DNA of 6,185 nt. It comes from GCA-2687515 sp963582805 (lineage in GTDB: Bacteria > Pseudomonadota > Alphaproteobacteria > Rhodospirillales > UBA2165). How positions within the stretch are numbered: position 1 is the first letter of the stretch; each line of letters begins with the position of its first letter. Under the pieces are notes generated by a model. It was not told where the DNA came from. It worked only from the letters and a program-made list of their open reading frames with translations, and ran no database searches. Of the stretch, positions 1 to 5,304 are shown in pieces. Both the position numbers and the translations under genes were made by a program. The stretch lies in the NCBI GenBank assembly GCA_963582805.1, contig CAUZTZ010000270.1, positions 1-6,185 on the forward strand. The letters run 5' to 3'.

Positions 1-1
1 G

Positions 2-1093
2 ACCGGTGATGCGTTCAATCTGTTTGTGTTCCTGGAGATATCGTCGCTGTCCACCTATGTGCTGATCAGCCTCGGCAAGGAACGCCGGGCGTTGACGGCG
101 GCCTACCGCTATCTGGTCTTGGGCACCATTGGCGCGACCTTCTACATTATCGGCGTCGGCATGATGTATCAGATGACCGGAACGCTGAATATGGCCGATC
201 TGGCGGAACGGCTGCCGGCCGTCGCCGAGACCAAAACCATCCTTGTCGCCGTCGGCTTCCTGACCGTCGGCATCGGGCTGAAGATGGGTCTCTTTCCGTT
301 GCATCTGTGGCTGCCGAACGCCTACACCTATGCGCCGTCGGTGGTCACCGCGTTTCTGGCGGCGACGGCGACCAAAGTCGCGGTCTATGTGCTCTTGCGC
401 ATATACTACACATTTTTCGGCGCTGGAATATTCGAAGGCCTGCCGGTCAGCAATCTGTTATTGGTCCTCGGCATCATCGCAGCGCTAAGCATGTCGGCGG
501 TGGCCATCTTCCAGGACAACGCCAAGCGGCTTTTGGCCTATTCCAGCGTCGCCCAGTTGGGTTACATCGTTATCGGCATATCTTTGGTAACCGCAACCGG
601 CGCCATGGCCAGCATCCTGCATCTGTTTAACCATGCCCTGATCAAGGGATCGCTGTTCCTGGTTCTGGCTTGCGTTTTCTACCGTATCGGATCGACCAAG
701 GTCGACGATATGGCGGGGATTGGAAAATCCATGCCGTTTACCATGGCCGCCTTCGTGCTCGCCGGGTTTTCACTGATCGGCATCCCGCTGACCACCGGCT
801 TTGTCTCCAAATGGTTCCTGATCAACGCCGCCTTGGAAAAAGGCTGGTGGATGGTCGCCGTGGTAATCGTGGCTTCCTCGTTGCTGGCGGTGATTTATTT
901 CTGGAAGGTGATCGAGGCGGCCTATTTCCGCCCGCGCCCGGACGGCGCGGCGGTGGTCACCGAGGTGCCGGCGGCGATGCTGGTTCCGCTCTGGGTCCTG
1001 GTTGCCGCCAACATATATTTCGGCACCAACACGGAGCTTAGCGTCGGCACCGCGCGCCGGGCGGCGGAAATCCTTATGGGTAACGGCGGATGA
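2..1093 (+). CDS. Proton-conducting antiporter subunit, MrpD/NuoN-like (5' truncated by window edge)
   Basis: This is an integral membrane proton/cation-translocating subunit of the Proton_antipo_M superfamily (MrpD, NuoL/M/N). The frame is open from base 2, so the start lies outside the window. The 363 visible codons are about 130 short of a usual MrpD. The visible part begins with the TM5-type motif FVFLEISSLSTY, whose Glu (codon 35-37) is the conserved ion-path carboxylate. It continues with GLKMG (Lys codon 281-283), HLWLPNAY (302-325), a further membrane Lys (374-376), the cytoplasmic loop DNAKRLLAYSSVAQLGY and HALIKGSLF (Lys 644-646). These are the charged residues expected along the proton channel. 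Hydrophobic segments fill the rest. The GTG at 26 is internal and is not the true start. The stop overlaps the next start as ATGA (1090-1093), which points to translational coupling. MrpD versus another paralogue (MrpA- or NuoN-type) cannot be settled from this fragment. Confidence 0.9.
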   Translation, partial: TGDAFNLFVFLEISSLSTYVLISLGKERRALTAAYRYLVLGTIGATFYIIGVGMMYQMTGTLNMADLAERLPAVAETKTILVAVGFLTVGIGLKMGLFPLHLWLPNAYTYAPSVVTAFLAATATKVAVYVLLRIYYTFFGAGIFEGLPVSNLLLVLGIIAALSMSAVAIFQDNAKRLLAYSSVAQLGYIVIGISLVTATGAMASILHLFNHALIKGSLFLVLACVFYRIGSTKVDDMAGIGKSMPFTMAAFVLAGFSLIGIPLTTGFVSKWFLINAALEKGWWMVAVVIVASSLLAVIYFWKVIEAAYFRPRPDGAAVVTEVPAAMLVPLWVLVAANIYFGTNTELSVGTARRAAEILMGNGG

Positions 1094-2580
1094 TGGAAAA
1101 CCCGCTCTTTTGGTCGCTCGCCATTCCGCTGATCGGATCGCTTGCCATCGTTGCCGTTGGCCGCAACGCCAACCTGCGCGAGACGGCGACGCTGATCACA
1201 GCGGTAGCATTGTTTCTGACCGTCGCCGGCATCACTCCCGATGTGTTTGGCGGCGCCCGGCCGAGCCTGGTTTTTGGTACCATTTTCCCGGGCCTCGATT
1301 TGTTTCTGAAAGTGGAGCCGCTGGGAATGCTTTTCGGTCTCGTTGCCTCGGGGCTTTGGATCGTCAATTCGCTCTATTCCATTGGCTACATGCGCGGCAA
1401 TAACGAGCGTAACCAGACCCGGTTCTATTTCTTTTTCGCCATTTCCCTGGCTAGTGCCATCGGTGTCGCCTTTGCCGGCAACATGCTGACCCTGTTTGTA
1501 TTCTATGAAATCCTGACCATCTGTACCTATCCGCTGGTGACCCATTCTGGCACCGAAGAAGCGGTCAAATCGGGGCGCGTCTATTTGGGCATACTGATGT
1601 CCACATCCATCGGGCTACTGTTACTCGGCATCATCTGGACATGGAACGCGGCGGGCACCTTAGATTTCACCCCAGGCGGCATCCTTAAGGGTAAAGTTTC
1701 CGACGGCCTCATCGGCGTGCTCCTGTTCCTCTATATGTATGGCATCGGCAAAGCGGCATTGATGCCGATCCATCGCTGGCTGCCCGCCGCCATGGTCGCG
1801 CCTACGCCAGTCAGCGCTTTGCTGCATGCGGTTGCGGTCGTCAAGGCCGGCGTCTTCACGGTGCTGAAGGTGATCATCTATATCTTCGGCATCGATTTGG
1901 TGAACGGAACCAGCGCGTCCCTGCTGCTCGCCGGAATCGCGGCGGCGACACTGCTGATCGCATCGGTTGTGGCCATGCGCAAAGATAACCTGAAAGCACG
2001 GCTTGCTTATTCCACGATCAGCCAGCTTTCCTATATCATCTTGGGAGCCGCTATCGCCACCGGGGCCAGCGTGGTCGGCGGCGGCATGCACATCGTCATG
2101 CATGCGTTTGGAAAGATCACCCTATTTTTCTGCGCCGGCGCGATCTACACAGCCCATCACCTGACCCTGGTGAGTGAACTGAACGGCATCGGCCGCAAAA
2201 TGCCGGTAACCATGATTGCATTTGTAGTGGGCGCCCTCAGTATTATTGGCCTGCCGCCCATGGGCGGCTCCCTGAGCAAGTGGCACCTGATGTTGGGCGC
2301 GGCGGAAGGTGAGCAATTCATATTCATCGCCGTTTGGATGCTGTCTTCGATCCTCAGCGTCGCCTATCTGATGCCGATCGTGGTGCGCGCCTTTTTCCGG
2401 CCGCTGCCGGCGCCGCAATCGGTCGGTGCGGCGGCGGCGGGCGGTGCCGGCGGCGGCGGCATTGAAGAAGCGCCGTTGTTCTGCCTGATTGCGATCGTTA
2501 TCTCGGCGGCAGGCACCTTCGCACTGTTTTTTGCGGCTGGCGATATCGGCCAATTGCTGGCGCCTCTGGCCAAACCGTGA
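1090..2580 (+). CDS. Proton-conducting antiporter subunit, MrpD/NuoM-like (second paralogue)
   Basis: This is a polytopic inner-membrane protein of 496 residues, the normal length for MrpD/NuoN-type subunits. It should carry protons or cations as one module of a multi-subunit antiporter. The superfamily's charged residues are all present: Glu140 in FVFYEILTICTYPL, Lys221 before the HRWLP signature (228-232), Lys252 in AVVKAGVF, the loop KDNLKARLAYSTISQLSYI (298-316), His334/His338 with Lys342 in HAFGKITLFF, and SKW (396-398). A Gly/Ala-only stretch (446-457) lies in the loop before the last helix (about 462-482). The start is the ATG of the ATGA overlap with the preceding gene. A second ATG follows directly, so the first residue could be Met1 or Met2. 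The small membrane-protein gene starts 15 bases after the stop. The fold assignment is secure, but the exact paralogue name is an inference. Confidence 0.92.
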   Translation: MMENPLFWSLAIPLIGSLAIVAVGRNANLRETATLITAVALFLTVAGITPDVFGGARPSLVFGTIFPGLDLFLKVEPLGMLFGLVASGLWIVNSLYSIGYMRGNNERNQTRFYFFFAISLASAIGVAFAGNMLTLFVFYEILTICTYPLVTHSGTEEAVKSGRVYLGILMSTSIGLLLLGIIWTWNAAGTLDFTPGGILKGKVSDGLIGVLLFLYMYGIGKAALMPIHRWLPAAMVAPTPVSALLHAVAVVKAGVFTVLKVIIYIFGIDLVNGTSASLLLAGIAAATLLIASVVAMRKDNLKARLAYSTISQLSYIILGAAIATGASVVGGGMHIVMHAFGKITLFFCAGAIYTAHHLTLVSELNGIGRKMPVTMIAFVVGALSIIGLPPMGGSLSKWHLMLGAAEGEQFIFIAVWMLSSILSVAYLMPIVVRAFFRPLPAPQSVGAAAAGGAGGGGIEEAPLFCLIAIVISAAGTFALFFAAGDIGQLLAPLAKP

Positions 2581-2595
2581 TGGAAGCAAAGTGAC

Positions 2596-2880
2596 GTGAG
2601 CGAAACCCCGAAAAATAAGACCGCCCCGGAAGAGAGCCCAACTAGGACCTATTGGCTCGATGACATCCGCAACGTCCACAAGTTGTTCTGGATACTGGTC
2701 GCGATCTGCGCCCTGCTGTTTGCATCCGACGCTTTTTACGAAAAGCACGTGATTTTTCCCTTTGAGCATTGGTTCGGATTTTTCGGATTATTCGGATTTT
2801 TCCTTTCCTTTGCCTTGGTACTGACGGCGCGCGAATTGCGCAAATTTCTGAAGCGCGACGAGGACTACTATGATCGCTGA
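2596..2880 (+). CDS. Small two-helix membrane protein of the antiporter operon (uncharacterised)
   Basis: This protein has 94 residues and no function I can name. A polar N-terminus (1-28) leads to a first hydrophobic helix (about 30-47, LFWILVAICALLFASDAF). A short loop with EKHVIFPFEHW follows, then a Phe/Gly-rich second helix (about 60-77) and a charged tail RELRKFLKRDEDYYDR. Small proteins of this shape, ending in a DEDYYD-like tail, occur beside Mrp/NuoL-type antiporter genes as I recall, so it may be an accessory or assembly subunit of the same complex. The GTG start at 2596 is chosen because GGAAG (2582-2586) lies 9 bases upstream and the frame fills the gap between the flanking genes. 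The last 11 bases overlap the next gene. Its real existence is supported by the operon fit and by coding-like composition on the operon strand. Confidence 0.85.
   Translation: MSETPKNKTAPEESPTRTYWLDDIRNVHKLFWILVAICALLFASDAFYEKHVIFPFEHWFGFFGLFGFFLSFALVLTARELRKFLKRDEDYYDR
2860..2864 (+). promoter_or_regulatory. Ribosome binding site GAGGA for the third antiporter gene
   Basis: GAGGA lies 5 bases before the ATG at 2870, inside the Asp-Glu-Asp codons of the small membrane protein. It fixes the start of the third antiporter subunit and suggests that its translation is coupled to that of the small gene, which ends 11 bases into it. Confidence 0.6.
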
Positions 2881-4561
2881 GTTTCCCCCCGGCCTGTTGA
2901 TGATCGCCGGCGCGATTTTCGTGCCGTTCGTCCGGGGCCATCTGCGTTCGGCCTATATGCTGGCGCTGCCGTTGCTGGGGCTTTGGCAATTGATGTTGCT
3001 TGATCCAGGAACCTTCGGCGCTATGCCTGTGTTCGGATTCGAACTGACCCATGTGCGCGTCGACAAACTCAGCCTGATATTCGGCTATATCTTTTATATT
3101 GCCGCCGCCATCGCCATCATTTTTGCCTGGCATAATGAAGATTTGGCGGAACAGACTTCGGCATTGGTCTATGTCGGCGCGGCGGTGGGTGCAACATTCG
3201 CCGGCGATTTGATTACCCTGTTCGTCTATTGGGAATTGGCGGCGGTGTCATCGGTGTTTCTGATCTGGGCGGGGCGCACAGAGCGGGCCTACAGCGCCGG
3301 AATGCGATACCTAATGATCCAAATATTATCGGGCGTGCTGCTGGCCGGAGGCGCGGTTTTGCTGGCCAACGAAACCGGATCCGTGGCCTTCAATAACATC
3401 GGTGTGGACAGCCTTGGCGGCATCCTGATTCTGATTGCCTTCGGCATCAAGTGCGCCTTCCCGTTGCTGCACAACTGGCTCCAAGATGCCTATCCGGAAG
3501 CCTCGCCCACGGGCACGGTGTTCTTGTCGGCGTTCACCACCAAGTTAGCGGTCTATGCTCTGGCGCGCGGCTATGCGGGCACCGAAATATTGATTTGGAT
3601 CGGCGTAGCCATGACCGCATTTCCCATATTCTTTGCAGTCATCGAAAACGATTTGCGCCGGGTGCTCGCCTATAGCCTCAACAACCAATTGGGTTTCATG
3701 GTGGCCGGCATAGGCATCGGCACGACCTTGGCAATTAACGGTGCGGTCAGCCACGCCTTTGCCCATATTCTCTACAAGGCGCTTTTGTTCATGTCCATGG
3801 GGGCGGTGCTCCACAGGGTGGGCACGGCCAAAGGTTCGGAATTGGGCGGACTGTACAAGACCATGCCTTGGACAACTGGATTTTGTATCATCGGCTCGGC
3901 CTCCATCTCCGCCTTTCCTCTGTTCAGCGGATTTGTCACCAAATCGATGATCCTGACTTCGGCCGCCGAGGAGGGCTATCTGATCCCGTTCCTGGTATTG
4001 TTGTTTGCATCGGCCGGCGTCTTTCATCATTCCGGAATTAAAATTCCGTTTTTTGCCTTCTTCGCCCATGATTCCGGTAAGCGGCCCAAGGAGGCGCCTT
4101 TCAATATGCTGCTGGCCATGGGGCTTGCTGCGTTCTTCTGCATCGGCATTGGTGTCTATCCGCAGCCGCTCTACGCGCTGTTGCCGTTCCCGGTAGACTA
4201 CACGCCTTATACAACCACCCACGTGGTGACCATGTTGCAGCTTCTGATGTTCTCGGCGCTGGCATTTGGCGTGCTGCAACGAACCGGGCTGTATCCACCG
4301 GAGCTTCGCTCAACAGTTTTGGATTTCGATTTCAGCTATCGCTGGCTGGTACCCAAATTCATCAACTGGTTTATGGATGCGGGCGCGCGGGCCTGGACTT
4401 CCCTGATCGCCGATCTGTTTGAAAATTTGAACCGCTTCATTGCTACCGTATTCCGCTACCATGGCCCCAAAGGTCTACTCGCCCGCACCCAAGCGACAGG
4501 CTCCTCGGCCGCCGTGATCGTCACCTTACTGCTGATATTCCTGGTGGCGCTGCTGGCCTAA
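2870..4561 (+). CDS. Proton-conducting antiporter subunit, NuoL/MrpA-like with extended C-terminus (third paralogue)
   Basis: This is a 563-residue polytopic membrane protein of the same superfamily as the two large genes before it, and is 67 residues longer than the second. Ion-path residues are Glu122 in FVYWELAAVSS, Lys194 in GIKCAFPLLHNWLQDAYPEA, Lys225 in TTKLAVY, the loop ENDLRRVLAYSLNNQLGF (259-276), and His295/His299 with Lys303 in HAFAHILYKALLFMSMG. The variant HNWLQDAYPEASP in place of HLWLPNAY shows that it is a distinct paralogue. After the core, residues 485-540 form a polar stretch containing likely amphipathic helices (FINWFMDAGARAW, LFENLNRFIATVF). A final hydrophobic helix (about 546-563) ends the protein almost at its last residue. 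This resembles the C-terminal lateral helix plus anchor of NuoL, although homology of that part is only inferred. It is the last gene of the operon on this strand, and the convergent gene ends 12 bases away. Confidence 0.92.
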   Translation: MIAEFPPGLLMIAGAIFVPFVRGHLRSAYMLALPLLGLWQLMLLDPGTFGAMPVFGFELTHVRVDKLSLIFGYIFYIAAAIAIIFAWHNEDLAEQTSALVYVGAAVGATFAGDLITLFVYWELAAVSSVFLIWAGRTERAYSAGMRYLMIQILSGVLLAGGAVLLANETGSVAFNNIGVDSLGGILILIAFGIKCAFPLLHNWLQDAYPEASPTGTVFLSAFTTKLAVYALARGYAGTEILIWIGVAMTAFPIFFAVIENDLRRVLAYSLNNQLGFMVAGIGIGTTLAINGAVSHAFAHILYKALLFMSMGAVLHRVGTAKGSELGGLYKTMPWTTGFCIIGSASISAFPLFSGFVTKSMILTSAAEEGYLIPFLVLLFASAGVFHHSGIKIPFFAFFAHDSGKRPKEAPFNMLLAMGLAAFFCIGIGVYPQPLYALLPFPVDYTPYTTTHVVTMLQLLMFSALAFGVLQRTGLYPPELRSTVLDFDFSYRWLVPKFINWFMDAGARAWTSLIADLFENLNRFIATVFRYHGPKGLLARTQATGSSAAVIVTLLLIFLVALLA

Positions 4562-4564
4562 GGG

Positions 4565-4592
4565 GCCGAAACCCTAGCTCGGCTTTACTTTT
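4565..4592 (+). terminator. Weak candidate terminator after the antiporter operon
   Basis: GCCGA (4565-4569) and TCGGC (4579-4583) pair around a 9-base loop, with a possible extra G-U pair at 4564/4584. An interrupted T-run (TTTACTTTT, 4584-4592) follows. The stem is short, the loop is large, and the element overlaps the end of the convergent gene, so this is only a plausible intrinsic terminator for the plus-strand operon. No matching T-tail exists for the minus-strand gene. Confidence 0.25.
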
Positions 4593-5110
4593 CTCGGCGC
4601 CCAGGCCTTGACCTCGACGGCACGGCCGGTGTGCGAGCGCATGACCTTGGGCTTCACGACGCTATCGACAGCCGGGGTTTCGGTGGAGGCGATGAACGAA
4701 TCCCGCATTTCGGTAAGATCGATTTCGGCGCGCCGCCCGCGCTTCAGAGCCGCCTTATAGGCGGGATTGCGGCGGCAAAGCTTTGCCAGATAATCCGCCG
4801 AATGATGACCGAAGCGGCGCCAGATGCTGTCCACGAAGGAGCGCACATCGTCGTCGAGATTGATCGGCACGTCCAGGTTGGGGCGGCCCCGGGTAAAAGC
4901 CTGATAGATCGAAGGCTCGATCGGTCCGACCACCTCGGCGACGAAAATGGCCGGCACCAGCCGTTTGCCCTCATAGGCGACGGCGAAATAGGACTGCGCC
5001 AGGAACATCAGATATTGCAGCTTGATGGGCTGCAGATATTCATTGTCGTTGAGCGCCCGGTCGGAAAACCAGAAGGCGATTTCAAAAACGGAATCCACGG
5101 CAGATGGCAT
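4574..5110 (-). CDS. Panacea-domain (DUF4065, SocA/GepA-like) protein
   Basis: This is a 178-residue soluble protein without a signal peptide or membrane helix. Residues 25-71 carry the Panacea/DUF4065 pattern: IKLQYLMFLAQSYFAVAYEG, then the hydrophobic VAEVVGPIEPSIYQAF with its Gly-Pro (62-63) and Tyr69. A helical middle (84-130) includes ADYLAKLCRRNPAYKAALKRG, at the place where the family usually has a Trp/Ser-rich motif before a charged helix. The tail (150-178) is basic and looks disordered. Known members act as antitoxins or as proteolytic adaptors, such as Caulobacter SocA delivering toxin SocB to ClpXP. No toxin-like gene lies next to this one, so it may be an orphan regulator. The start at 5110 is preferred over the ATG at 5131, because AAAGGG lies 5 bases upstream of 5110 and nothing purine-rich precedes 5131. 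The 5131 start would add seven residues. The exact role is unknown. Confidence 0.75.
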   Translation of the reverse strand: MPSAVDSVFEIAFWFSDRALNDNEYLQPIKLQYLMFLAQSYFAVAYEGKRLVPAIFVAEVVGPIEPSIYQAFTRGRPNLDVPINLDDDVRSFVDSIWRRFGHHSADYLAKLCRRNPAYKAALKRGRRAEIDLTEMRDSFIASTETPAVDSVVKPKVMRSHTGRAVEVKAWAPRKVKPS

Positions 5111-5115
5111 CGAAA

Positions 5116-5121
5116 CCCTTT
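5116..5121 (-). promoter_or_regulatory. Ribosome binding site AAAGGG deciding the start of the Panacea gene
   Basis: On the minus strand, AAAGGG is followed by TTTCG and then the ATG at 5110. The upstream ATG at 5131 is preceded by CCGGCGGGCC-type sequence (complement) with no Shine-Dalgarno match, so 5110 is the better start. Confidence 0.5.
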
Positions 5122-5188
5122 CGCTTAACATTCGCCGGCGGGCCGGAACGCGTGATCGTTCATAATAAATACCCCACCGATCCTCAAT

Positions 5189-5217
5189 ATATTATTACCG
5201 GCGGCTGCAAGCGACAA
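5189..5217 (-). promoter_or_regulatory. Possible sigma70-type promoter for the Panacea gene
   Basis: On the minus strand, TTGTCG (5217-5212) is followed by a 17-base spacer and TAATAT (5194-5189). Each box matches the sigma70 consensus at four of six positions. It lies in the AT-rich part of the divergent intergenic region, and would give a 5' leader of about 70 bases before the start at 5110. This is weak evidence from consensus likeness and position only. Confidence 0.3.
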
Positions 5218-5249
5218 TGATTTGATTTGCCTGCATTGAAATTACCGGC
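5194..5249 (+). repeat. 9-base direct repeat ATTACCGGC in the divergent intergenic region
   Basis: ATTACCGGC occurs at 5194-5202 and again at 5241-5249, with starts 47 bases apart. The first copy overlaps the proposed minus-strand promoter, and the second forms the left arm of a palindrome ahead of the selenoprotein gene. A shared regulator binding both sides of the divergent pair would explain this, but chance is possible. Confidence 0.4.
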
Positions 5250-5258
5250 AATGCCGGT
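5233..5258 (+). promoter_or_regulatory. Two mutually exclusive hairpins / palindrome upstream of the AhpD-like gene
   Basis: ACCGGC (5244-5249) and GCCGGT (5253-5258) form a perfect 6-bp inverted repeat around AAT. GCATTG (5233-5238) and CAATGC (5249-5254) form another perfect 6-bp pair around a 10-base loop. The two share bases 5249-5254, so only one can form at a time in RNA. As DNA, the first is also an operator-like palindrome. It ends 46 bases before the ATG at 5305. No T-run follows, so it is not an intrinsic terminator. Confidence 0.4.
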
Positions 5259-5293
5259 CACTCTGTCATCATAGGAATTGGCTCAAATGGAAT

Positions 5294-5298
5294 GGTGA
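5294..5298 (+). promoter_or_regulatory. Ribosome binding site GGTGA for the AhpD-like selenoprotein
   Basis: GGTGA is complementary to the UCACC end of the anti-Shine-Dalgarno region and lies 6 bases before the ATG at 5305. An in-frame TGA at 5296-5298 blocks any start further upstream, so 5305 is the first usable ATG. Confidence 0.5.
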
Positions 5299-5304
5299 CA
5301 GACA

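Noticed and set aside
922..1545. Long open frame on the minus strand (207 codons) across the junction of the first two antiporter genes
   Set aside because: Its translation is polar and low in recognisable motifs, and both overlapping plus-strand genes are clear membrane proteins. It is an antisense shadow in GC-rich coding DNA.
2..4561. Assignment of the three large genes as complex I nuoL, nuoM and nuoN
   Set aside because: No nuoK-like gene or other complex I gene is visible. The order with a 94-residue DEDYYD protein between large subunits is not the usual nuo order, and the motifs are closer to Mrp-type subunits. It is not fully excluded without the upstream sequence.
5111..5131. Upstream ATG at 5131 as start of the Panacea gene
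   Set aside because: No Shine-Dalgarno sequence precedes it, whereas AAAGGG stands 5 bases before the ATG at 5110.
5236..5272. Sigma70 promoter for the selenoprotein gene with TTGAAA (5236-5241) as -35 box
   Set aside because: No acceptable -10 box occurs at 16-18 bases spacing (CACTCT-like only). The ATCATA-like sequence further on is too far away.
5132..5304. Small toxin gene partnering the Panacea protein in the intergenic region
   Set aside because: No frame of useful length with a start and ribosome binding site is present there. The region is AT-rich and repeat-bearing, as expected for a divergent control region.
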